DNA of 26,476 nucleotides from Mastigamoeba balamuthi (lineage: Eukaryota; Evosea; Mastigamoebida; Mastigamoebidae): contig CACRSC010000016.1 in NCBI GenBank assembly GCA_902651635.1, positions 80,484-106,959 of the forward strand. The letters run 5' to 3'. The notes below the pieces were generated by a model. The model did not search any database. It saw only the letters and a program-made list of their open reading frames with translations, and had not been told where the DNA came from. Positions 17,509 to 26,476 of the stretch are shown piece by piece. The translations under genes were made by a program, and so were the position numbers. Position 1 is the stretch's first letter. Every line of letters begins with the position of its first letter.

Positions 17509-20011
17509 ATGGAGGAGGCGACCGAGGCTCTTGTGTGCCGCCCTCTCCCTGAGCCCCCTCGTTCTCTCCCCGCCAGCCGCTGACTCGCGTTGTTCTCCTG
17601 TGTCTGCCCCTCCCTCTCTCCCTCTCTTGCTCCCCCCGTGCAGTCGGCGCTGCTCAGCATGCAGTTCCAGGCCTACGACCCGCGCGGCCGGGGCCTCATC
17701 ACGCTCGACGACTTCCTCGCCCTCGTGCGCTCCCGAATCGCGCGACTCCCGCGGCCTCCGCGCCCCCACTGCCCTCCCGCCGCCCCTGCGGCCCCTCCGC
17801 GCCTGCCTGGCCGCCCCGCCCCGCCGCTGCTTTCGGTTTCGGCCGGGCGGGTCCCCGGGGCCCCGAGCCGCGCGCTGACGGGGGCGTGGGGGCTGCGCAG
17901 GAGCTGGGCGAGGGCTGCCAGCCCGGCGACGAGAAGTACCTGCGCGACCTCTTCCGCCAGCTCGACACCGACGGCGACGGCGTCGTCAACTTCGCCGAGT
18001 TCAGCGACGGCATGACCGAGACCATCCGCACCAAGGTGCCCCTCCCTCCCGCGCCCTCCCCCTGCTGGAGAGCAGAGGGCAGAGGGCAGAGAGCCGCTGG
18101 GGGGCGTTTGTTCAACTTTAGTTCAATCGAAATTCCAATTCTGTCGGGCGCCGTGCCGGCCCGTTCGTGGCTGCCCGGTCACCCCGCTGGGCTCGCCCGT
18201 AGTCCTGAATCTGCGGCGGGCCTGCTGTTTAGCGAGCGTCGGTTTTTCCGCTCCTTTGCTGTGGCGAGTTGTTTTTAGTTTGCTTTGTTGTGTTTGTGCT
18301 TTTGTTCTGTTTGGGGTAACGGAGATCAATTGACCCCAAATAGCGCCATTGCACCCGTGCCTCTGTTCATCTTCTCGCGTTGCGACTGCCCCAGTCCTCT
18401 CTCGGGTGCAAAAGGCGGTCAGCATTTTTGTTTTCTGTTTGGGGTAACGGATATCAATTGAATTTGGTTGGCGCCATTGCGCCCGTGCCTGTGGTCCACT
18501 TCTCGCGTTGCGACTCTCCCAGTCCTCTCTCGGGCGCAAAAGGCGGGCAGCTTCGCCCTCGGAGTGCCCCACACAATTGACTTTGCCCCCCTTGCGGGCT
18601 CGGCCGCAGATGCGGGACGTGTTTGAGAGCTGCGACGAGGGCGACGGGCTGCTGGACGCCGAGGAGCTGGCCGAGGCCCTGGGGGCGCTGGGCCACGACG
18701 GCTCGCTGGCGCCGCTGCTCATCGCGGACCTCGCGGGCGGCCAGCGCGGCCTCGACCCCGTCGCCTTCCTGCGCGCCTACGTCCGCCTCGAGCTGCACGG
18801 CGACGAGTACTCTTCGCGCCTGCGCTCGCCCGCGTCCGACGGCCACCTCTCGGCCTCGCCGCTGTCGCTGGCCTCGCCGATGCCCCCGCGCGGGGCCAAG
18901 CGCCTGAGCCTGAGCCTCAACCCCGCGCTGCCCTCGGCCGTCAACCTCCCCAGCGTCGTCGGCCCCGCCCAGTGCGTCTCGCGCGAGATCCACGCCTCGG
19001 CGGGCCACGCGCGCAAGAGCTCCTCGTTCCTCTCGACCCTCAACGCCGGCGCCAACGCCGCCGTCTCGAGCGCGGCCGGCGAGCGCGCGCGGGCCCGCCG
19101 GGCAGCCGAGGAGGCGCTGCGCGCGGAGTTTGAGCGGCAGAACTTCACGGCCGCGCAGGTCGCTGCGCTCAGGCGGCTCTTCGAGTCGTACGACACGCGC
19201 TGCAAGGGCGCCCTGGGCGTCGAGGAGATCCGCGTGGCCATGAAGGGCGTCGACCCGCGCCTGCTGCTCCAGCAGCTCGACCGCAACCGCAGCGGCCTCG
19301 TCGAGTTCGAGGAGTTCGCGCTGGCCGCCCGCGAGCTCGACGAGTCGGGCATCATCAGCATCGCTGCCGCAGACCTCAGGCAGCAGCCGTGCGCCCGCGC
19401 TGGGGCGGCCCCTCTCCCTCTCCCCCTGACGCCCCCTTCCCACGCCAGGCTGGCGACGAGGACCGCCGAGGAGGCGCGGCTCGACGCGCGCGTGCGGGCC
19501 CTCGAGCGCGAGCTGCACGAGGCGCGGGCGGCCAACGCGATCCTCTCGAGGGAGAAGACCGACCTCGAGCGCATCGCGGCGCAGGCGCTGCAGGGCTCGG
19601 GCAGCGGGCCCGTGGCGCGCGACGAGATGCGCGCTGCGCGGCTGCTCGACGAGGCCTCGCCCCTCATCCGCCGCAAGTCGCGGTCGCTGGGCAAGAACTG
19701 CTGTGCGGAGCTCTCCCCCCTCCCTTCCCCCTCTCGCAGGGCTCCCAGCGCAGCTTCTGACAGGGCCTCCTGGCAGCGCTGCACTGCGGGAGGCTGTACG
19801 CCCGGGGCGCGTGGTGCGCAGCGCTCACGGTCGTCGTCTTTGTGCTCGTCGTGCGTCGCCGCTGCTGTTTGCTTGCGTTCTCTGTTCGCTTCGGCGTTCG
19901 GCTGACCGGTGCGAGGGCCCGCGCCACCCTCCCGTCTCGCGGGCTGCGCAGGTGTTTGGGGCGATGGCGCTGGGGTGGTTCCTATCGCGCTACTGGAAGG
20001 TTCCGGTGTAG
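17509..20011 (+). CDS. multi-EF-hand coiled-coil protein with hydrophobic C-terminal tail
   Basis: Seven exons: 17509-17532, 17644-17724, 17901-18035, 18610-19388, 19449-19702, 19740-19813 and 19952-20011. They give 468 residues with consistent phases. EF loops: residues 20-31 (DPRGRGLITLDD, degenerate), 57-68 (DTDGDGVVNFAE, canonical), 88-99 (CDEGDGLLDAEE, Cys at position 1), 275-286 (DTRCKGALGVEE, degenerate) and 304-315 (DRNRSGLVEFEE, probably functional). Residues 120-235 are Ser/Ala-rich and disordered. About 345-385 is a coiled coil (ARVRALERELHEARAANAIL). The last exon encodes VFGAMALGWFLSRYW, which could be a tail anchor in a membrane. The layout recalls Ca2+-regulated trafficking adaptors such as Rab11-FIP3, but it is not a clear orthologue. 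One intron (19703-19739) is only 37 nt; without it the frame would miss the last exon. The 3' exons are less certain than the middle. Confidence 0.82.
18304..18557. repeat. two-copy tandem repeat, 127-nt period, within an intron
   Basis: The string CTGTTTGGGGTAACGG starts at 18308 and again at 18435. Both units then share ATCAATTGA, GCGCCATTGC, CCCGTGCCT, CTTCTCGCGTTGCGACT and CAGTCCTCTCTCGGG. The pair fills much of the 574-nt intron (18036-18609) of the EF-hand gene and explains its unusual length. Confidence 0.9.
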
Positions 20012-20641
20012 AGTCGGTGTGGCGGCGAGAGCGGACAGACAGGCCGCAACACAGACGATTAGAACTGTTGATTTCGCCTCCCCTGCCGAGGGCCCAGTGT
20101 GCTGCTGCCCGTTGTGTGTGGGGTTGAGCGTCTGAGCCCTCGCTCGAGCCAGCAGGCGCGGAATTATATGAGAGACGTGCCCTGGGGGTGTCTGGGGCTC
20201 TTTTGGGGAGCCCTTCTGCTGACTGCTCGGGCACGCTGCTCTGCTGAACAGGCAATCATGCAGGCAGTTCGGCTGTGACCACGCGGCTGCTGATAGGCTA
20301 CCTGCTCAACAACTCCAGGAACCAGCACCTCATATCCAGCATCGTGCTCGTGCTCGTTCAAGCCACTTGTGTTCGCCTACCCACGTGGGCCGTTGAGTCT
20401 CCTCGGGTCCGCCCACAAGCACAGCTAGCAAGCAAGCTCGGGCCTCACGAGGTGACCCACAGGAGCACGCCAGCCGCCGCCTCGAGGTCCTCTGTCGCCT
20501 GGTCGGCTTGTGCGTGGCCTCTGGCCTCGCACTGCTCCTCAGTGCGGATCAGAAGAGGAAGAGGCTACGCGGAGGGAGGACGGACTCGGGATCGTGCAAC
20601 GGGTGCTGAGATTCGCTTTTCGCTTTCTCAAGGGATATCAG
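20012..20641. other. intergenic region upstream of the Cys-rich gene
   Basis: No gene recognised. Frames are open on the plus strand but read as low-quality sequence. An AT-rich ATTATATGAG occurs near 20162. An upstream exon of the next gene could be hidden here. Confidence 0.4.
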
Positions 20642-22487
20642 ATGAGGGAGGATGGCATCATCACGATCCCTGCCTCACTCTTTTTTACTGTTGTTTACTG
20701 TGCATTTTGTCTGCGGTGCCACGAGATCTCCTCGTGTGTTGGAGCGCCCCAAACGGACTTCATCAGCGGCCTCGATACGCCCGACTGCAACCCGCAGGTG
20801 GGGCTATTGCGGCCTGGCACTCCTCACGCTGCCCTCCAGTACGGGGACGGCGATATTCTGGGCGACTTGTACTCTCCAGAACGGGCCGAGTGCACTGCGC
20901 TCCTCCACGCCGACGACTGCCCCTCGCTCGACACTGCCCCCGACCCTATCGCTGCGTCTCTGGTGCCGGGGGCAGCCCATCCCTCGGGCACTGGACAGGA
21001 GGAGACGACCCCAGCCGAGGACCTCGAGACGGAGAAATTCAGGGAGCTCGTGTGCGTGTTGCCTTTTCCCCCACTGCATCTTCTCTACATGACGTCGGTG
21101 GATAATTTCCTTTTTGCGCGGTGCCTTTGTTCGCCCCAACAGTCGCAGCCGGTGCCTCGAGTGCGCGGTGCGCCTCAAGGAGATGCGGTGCAGCAACGCG
21201 GCGTGCGCTCGCAGGGCGGGCCTCGCAGCGCTGACAAAGTGGTTCGACTCGACCGAATCCTGCATTGGGCTGTGCTCCTGCCGCATGTTCTGCGCAGACC
21301 ACGGGAAGCCCCACTCCGCCTGCTTCTCCGAGCAGCCGGACGTCAAGCACACGTGCCTGCTCTACATCGGAATGTGGAATTTGGCGCGTGGCGTGTCGAG
21401 CAAGAGGCACCTGGTGCAGACTAGTGACGGTGCAGAGGTGGCTGTGGAGGTTCCAGAGCCCGCCACAAAGCAGCCACGCAAGGCGGAAGGAGCCCCGGCA
21501 ATCAGCCACATGCGTACGCCGCAGGGCCAGATCTCGGAGGCCTCGTGCGCAAAGGAGCAGGTACGGGGAGAATCTCCAGCAGTCGACCAGAAACCAGTGT
21601 GTACGGCGTCCCGTAATCTCGAGACTTCGGGGCTGTTCCCTCTGGTGGACCAGGCGCCCATACACGAGTCAATCCAGCCGTCGGTCCACATTCTCGGGCA
21701 CCTCGATGTTGTGGACTCGCGGACCTCAGTTCAGAAAACAGCCCAAGAGCCAGCAGTGTGTCAAGCCCGGATACTCTCTCAATGCCAGGCTGCCTGTGTT
21801 CCCCCTGATGTCGACCGGACCTCGGGGTCTCAGACTGCAGCTCAGGAGACAGGAGTGTACCAGGCCTCAATTCTCAGCACGGGCATGGCTCCTGTGAGAT
21901 TTACTCCTCCGGTATGGCTGGCTCCGGATCCTTGGACTGCTCAGATGCGCATTTGCACTCAGGAGAATCAGGGGCCAGTGCACCCCCGTTCTTCTGTCTG
22001 CCAGGTCTCGGTCCCACTGCCCACCAACCTTCCGATACTTCCATACCCAGAAGGCACGAACCAACTTTGCCAGCCTCCAGCAGTCCTCCCAGTTTCGAAA
22101 ATGCCCCCGCCTCTGTTCTCTCAGGCTCAGGGATGCTTGGAGTGCCAAAATCGACTCAGGAAGTTGGTCTGGAATACACCATGGAAGTGCACGGACAAGA
22201 CAAGGGAACAACTGAACCTTCTTCTGCAGTCAAGTTCCGAAAAATGTCTTGGGGTATGCCAGACATGTTATTTATGTAAGGCGCATCTGTGCTCTGCCTA
22301 TTATTGCAACTCCCGAGGGAAGGGCGAGAGAGGAAAGGTCAGCAGCTACGTGTGCAGCAGGGGCACAGAGGGGCATGAAGGAGGCAAAGTTCGTCACCAT
22401 AAGCAATTTGCGTTCTTCTGTACAGAAGCATCATGCTGCAATGGCCAGTGGTGGACCCGAGATGATACACATGTAAGAAGCTCATAA
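20642..22487 (+). CDS. Cys-rich protein with a duplicated CLEC...CxGxC...H motif, family unknown
   Basis: Proposed exons are 20642 to about 21054 and about 21143-22487. The donor GTGCGT (after FRELV) and the acceptor CCCCAACAG join in phase 2 to give FRELV/RSRCLEC. The start is uncertain: the Met at 20642 is followed by a hydrophobic stretch (ITIPASLFFTVVYCAFCLRC) that could be membrane-associated. An acidic linker follows. The first motif begins CLECAVRLKEMRC and ends CIGLCSCRMFCADH. The second, at 22132-22310, begins CLECQNRLRKLV and ends CLGVCQTCYLCKAH; spacing suggests zinc binding. Both are followed by more Cys/His. Between them is a Gln/Ser/Pro-rich region with an internal repeat (TAQEPAVCQARILS, TAAQETGVYQASILS). 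GC falls from the first motif toward the stop. A distant likeness to the Cys-rich tail of piggyBac-type transposases is possible but unproven. Confidence 0.6.
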
Positions 22488-24234
22488 TTGTTTCATCATA
22501 ACGACTAACTGTTGTGCTTATAGAAACAGCACGTTTTAAAGACTGAGTCAAGGTTGTAAGAGCCGATTCCCTGGAAGTGCAAGAATACAGATCCAAGAAA
22601 GTGTAATAACTGCATCTCACTGGTAGATAAGTGGGAAAGAAGTTTGAGTAGTTTCCTATTAAAGTAACTCTTTCATTCATCAGGCCAATTCTGTCATGGC
22701 AATTGGTTTAGTTTGAATAAGAAAATAAGGGATTGATTGTTCTATGTGTTTATTTCCCACTCAAGTGTAGTTTGCAATATTTATCTAAAAAAGATTAATT
22801 ACTGCTTTGCTTCATTAGGGTTGGTGTATTCTTGTACTTTGACTGAATCGATTTGCTCTTTTATTGAAGTATAAAATTGCATTATGTATTAATTTGAATT
22901 ATTTTAAATTGCAGATCATACTTCTAATTCAGCTTGGCCACTTGTTCATAATGTGATACTGTACAAGCTTACTTGTACTATGACCCAGTAAGAAGAGGAC
23001 AGGGCACAAAAATCTCTATTGGTCAGATGACCAATCCATTCAGGCACTTGACTGATCCATCTATCAATACATATGAGATTAAATTGGATAAATTTCATTC
23101 ATGTTTCCTAATCTTTATGATTGTCTGGAGCTGAAATTGCTTATGTAATTTCATGTTATAACTGTTAGATAGACCAATTCTATTTGCTCAGATGAACTGA
23201 TTTTTGCCAGAGCCAAAAGAAAGTCATCTTTACATTCTAGTTCTTTTGCAAACGTGATGGCTTGTATACACAGAGCAGGGTAGGCAGTTTAAGTGTCAAA
23301 GTTGTTCCGTTGGTAGTCATTTGATCAGTTCTGATGATATGGATGAGCATCTTGATGATCTCCTTAATAGATGAGACCTTGATTTTGGGGCCACAGCTCC
23401 TATGCTCTGCCTCAGTGAGAGCAATTCACTCTTTGATGTACGTGATGGCCTTCTGGGGAAAGAGCTGCCAGAATGTCTCTACCATGTTTGACTTCTCCCC
23501 ATCTGAGTGTGACAGGGGTAAGAGTGGGGCTGTCTGGTAACTGAAGAGAAGCACACACAAAGCTGGATTGGTGAAGAGGGCATGGCAATGCTGTCTAGAG
23601 GGACATCTGGCTTGAAGGTGAACGAGGAGACATTGCACCAGCCCTGTACTTCAGTGGATCAGAAAAAGTCAGTCTATGGTAGTGAAGGGGACTCCTAGAT
23701 CAATCTGATCAATAAAGATATAGTCTGTACAACAAATCTCAACAGATAAGAGTGAGAATGCAAACTGTGAGATTGTAACAGATAGGAAATACAGAGGCAC
23801 AGAAGTCACTTGATATATTTACTATGATTGTCAGGAGTTGCAATCACAGCAGAGGCACAAGCACAAGTCGCCAGAAGCAGCTTGATACAGGACAGTGGTC
23901 ACAATGGTGGCTTTGGTGGCATCAGGACCCGTGTGGAGGGGAGGAATCCTTTTTGAAGTCAAAAAACTGACAAAAAGTTGATCAGAAAATTGGAAAGATC
24001 GGAATCAAACTTATGTCTTAGTAGTAGGTGGCAGGCCCACACAGAGTATGTCAGCTGACTGGCCCCACCAACACAGATTGTGAACCCTGAAAGAGGATCT
24101 TTTTTTCTCGCTGCTTCTCTTGCCCATGCTGACTGAGCAGTTCCCTTTTCGCTACGGTTCATCAGCTCCATATCTAGTCCACCAGATTAGATTTTGTTTG
24201 ATATTGTAGCGAATCTGTCTCTGTGCAATCGGCG
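22488..24234. other. AT-rich island with decayed coding sequence
   Basis: Base composition changes sharply: long A/T runs, few CpG-rich strings and no GTGCG-type splice sites, unlike the rest of the window. On the minus strand about 23540-23300 reads as broken protein (MVETFWQLFPQKAITYIKE, stop, then ALTEAEHRSCGPKIKVSSIKEIIKM). AATAAA occurs at 23712. It may be an old transposon, foreign DNA or a chimeric join. Confidence 0.6.
23997..24066 (-). repeat. possible tRNA-derived (SINE-like) relic
   Basis: The minus strand shows an A-box-like GGGGCCAGTCAGCTGAC, an anticodon-loop-like GGGCCTGCCACC (reminiscent of tRNA-Gly GCC) and, at tRNA-like spacing, a B-box-like AGTTTGATTCC. Stems do not pair well, so it is not a working tRNA. 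It could be the head of a SINE. Confidence 0.3.
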
Positions 24235-26476
24235 ATGGCGTCCAAACTGACGGCCGCCGTGCAGCAGCCCCAGCCCCAGCAGCAGCAGCCACAGCAGCTG
24301 CGGGCGAACCTGCGTAGCAAGGCCAGTCCGCCGCCGCCCACACCGCGCGCGCCCCTTTTCTCTTGTTGTCCCGCGACGGCGCTGCAGCCGCGCGAAGATA
24401 CGCGTATCTTCTGACACCCCCGCTGGGCTGGGCGCAGGGGCTGGTCCGCGTCGACGTCGCAGAGCTGCTGGCCAAGCAGCCCAGCCTCACCTTCCTCGAC
24501 CTCTCCTGCAACTCCCTCGTGGTGGGCTCCCTGTCCGCCAGTTGTTTTTCCATTTTTCTCCGAGTGACGCAATAACACGTCACGGCGCGCCAACCCCCAC
24601 CCAGGACGTGCCGCGCGAGATCGAGAGACTGACGGCGATGACGACGCTGCGACTGTTCTCCAACCACCTGGCGGCAGTGCCCCCGGCGCTCTTCAACTGC
24701 ACCTCGCTCACGCTGCTCGACCTCAGGTGCCCCTGGTCCTCTGGCGCGATTCCCCAATCGCTCAATTGAATCCGCGAGTGCTGATTTGCTCTATCGCATC
24801 AGCTGATACGAACCGTGGTCGCGATATTGCCGCGTTGAAAAATCCGCAAAATATCTGGAACTGAACTCGGCGGGCAGCAAGAACGGGCTGCAGACGCTGC
24901 CGCCGGCGATCGCGGGGCTGGCGTCGCTGCGGGAGCTGGACGTGAGCTGGAACCGGCTGAGCCTGCTGCCGGCGGAGCTGGGGCGGCTGAGCGGGCTGCG
25001 CGTGCTGGCGCTGAACATCAACCGGCTGGGCGGCCTCCCCGACTCGCTGGCGGCCCTGCAGGCGCTCGAGACGCTCGACCTCAGCAACAACGACCTCGCG
25101 GGGCTGCCCGCGGCCGTGCTGGCGCTGCGCTCGCTGGCCTCGCTCAACGCGAGCGCCAACGCCATCGCCGAGCTGCCCGACGCCCTCGCGCAGCTGCGCT
25201 CGCTGACGCGCCTCGACCTCCGCTCCAACCGCCTGCGCTGCCTGCCCGAGTCCGCCGGCTCTCTGGCCTCGCTGGCGCTGCTGCACCTCGGCCACAACGC
25301 GCTCGAGGCGCTCCCGGCGTCCCTGGGCTCGCTTTCGGCGCTGCGCGAGCTCCACGTCAGCGAGAACCGCCTGCGCGCGCTGCCGGCGTCGCTGGGGGCG
25401 CTCTCGTCGCTGCGGCGGCTCTCGCTCTGGAACAACCGCCTCGAGGCGCTGCCGCCCGAGCTCGCGGCGCTGGCGGCGCTCGTCGAGGTCGACGCGGGGC
25501 GCAACGCGCTGGGGGCGCTGGTGCCGCTGCCGCCGTCGATGGACGCGCTGCGCATCGTGCGGCTCAGCGCCAACGCCCTCGACCGCTGGCCCGCAGCGCT
25601 GCCCCCGGGCGTCAACGAGCTCTTCCTCGCCGAGAACCGCCTCGCGGCCGTCCCCGAGGGCGCGCTGGCGCGGCTGCCCGAGCTGCGCACGCTCGTCGTC
25701 ACGCGCAACGCGCTCGCGGAGCTCCCGGGCGACGCGCCCCGCGAGCTGCGGACGCTCGAGGCCGCGTTCAACCTCGTCCAGCGCGTGCCCGACGAGCTGG
25801 GGGCGCTCGCGCAGCTGGGGACGCTCAACCTCGGCGCCAACGTGCTCGCCGAGGTGCCGGCGGCGCTCGGGGCGCTGCGGCAGCTGCGCGTGCTGGTCCT
25901 CGGGTACAACCGCCTGCAGACGCTGCCCGCAGCCCTCGCGGGCCTCGCGGCGCTGCAGGTCCTCGACCTCGCGGGCAACGCGCTCGTCCGCGTGCCGCTC
26001 GTCGTCGCGGCGATGCCGTCGCTGCGGACGCTGCTGCTCTCGAACAACTCGCTGGGCGCGTTCCCCGGCGAGGTCGCGGCGGCGCTGGCGGGGTCGCTCG
26101 AGACGCTGGACCTCTCGTGCAACTACGTCGCCGACGCGGCGCCGCTCTGCGCGGCCACGTCGCTGCAGGTGCTCTCGCTGGCGCACAACCAGCTGCAGCG
26201 CCTGCCGCGCGAGCTCGCGGCGCTCGAGCAGCTCGCCGACCTCGACGTCTCGGACAACCGCATCGCCGAGCTGCCTGCGGAGCTCGAGGGCCTCCGCCGC
26301 CTGCGCCAGCTCGTCCTCTCGCACAACGACCTCCGCCTCGCCGCCCCCGACTCCCCCGCCTCCCCCGCGCCTCCCCCGCCCGCCCCCGACCAGGCGGCGG
26401 CCGCGGAGCCCGAGGCCTGCGCGTGCACGCAGCAGCAGCAGCAGCAGGAGCAGCAGGCGCAGGGCCCGCAGGAGCC
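24235..26476 (+). CDS. long leucine-rich repeat protein (3'-partial)
   Basis: Exons 24235-24321, 24438-24521, 24605-24726 and 24878 to the window end give over 630 residues with no stop reached. Joins are validated by the repeat: NSLV/DVPREI and LTLLDL/SKNGLQTLP. The first intron (24322-24437) gives the best LRR join with a GC donor (AAG/GCCAGT), so it is less certain. After a Gln-rich N-terminus there are about 24 LRRs of roughly 23 residues with the LxxLxLSxNxLxxLPxxLxxL pattern of the SDS22/LRRC40/Ras-suppressor type, including two weaker repeats in the middle (PPSMDALRIVRL, PPGVNELFL). Near the end it becomes Pro/Ala-rich and then poly-Gln. No kinase, ROC or membrane segment appears before the edge, though one could follow. 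It is likely a cytosolic scaffold for small GTPases or phosphatases (inference). Confidence 0.93.
24395..24410. repeat. 16-nt perfect palindrome AAGATACGCGTATCTT, copy 2
   Basis: Lies in the first intron of the LRR gene, directly before a CTGAC branch-point-like string. Shares 15 bases with the copy at 3879-3893; unrelated flanks. Confidence 0.6.

Noticed and set aside
24762-26324. 520-codon minus-strand frame opposite the LRR gene
   Set aside because: Arg/Gln-rich shadow of the LRR repeats on the plus strand.

Overview
This is nuclear DNA from a GC-rich, intron-rich microbial eukaryote. The evidence is: spliceosomal introns interrupt at least nine of the eleven protein genes (donors mostly GTGCG, acceptors mostly GCAG); tRNA genes carry internal A and B boxes and T-run terminators; and the gene set includes SUMO, a VPS9 Rab5-type GEF, VIT-vWA, a membrane-bound class III cyclase with an extracellular Cache sensor, EF-hand and long LRR proteins. 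GC-rich amoebozoans (Acanthamoeba- or Mastigamoeba-like) would fit, but the species is inference. All splice structures were worked out by eye from reading phase, splice signals and family consensus.

Layout. 1-1727 (minus): VIT-vWA gene, 3' end outside the window. 2588-3608 (plus): four-exon SUMO gene. 3609-4574: no confident gene. 4696-5223 (minus): small unrecognised gene, preceded upstream by a three-copy degenerate tandem repeat (5260-5680). 6208-7707 (plus): VPS9-domain gene with a tRNA-Lys(CUU) gene inside its intron. 7708-9172: intergenic DNA with an inverted, internally rearranged relic of the next gene. 9173-10732 (plus): putative ADP-ribosyltransferase-fold/Sel1-repeat gene with a TATA box. 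10868-12622 (minus): a secreted, probably GPI-anchored protein gene and a truncated relative of it. 13441-16112 (minus): five-exon adenylyl cyclase. 16613-17358: second tRNA-Lys(CUU), a two-exon Nudix-type gene 31 nt behind it, and tRNA-Leu(CAG) on the opposite strand. 17509-20011 (plus): seven-exon EF-hand/coiled-coil protein with a possible tail anchor. 20642-22487 (plus): unrecognised Cys-rich protein with two copies of one CLEC...CxGxC...H motif. 22488-24234: clearly AT-rich island with decayed coding and a tRNA-like relic. 24235-26476 (plus): long LRR protein running off the end.

The genes are not an operon. Several are signalling or membrane-trafficking parts (cyclase, Rab GEF, Ca2+ sensor, SUMO). 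The start regions of four genes carry ACGTC/CRE-like motifs. The least explained items are the Cys-rich double-motif protein, the intronic tRNA-Lys, the rearranged Sel1 relic and the AT-rich island.
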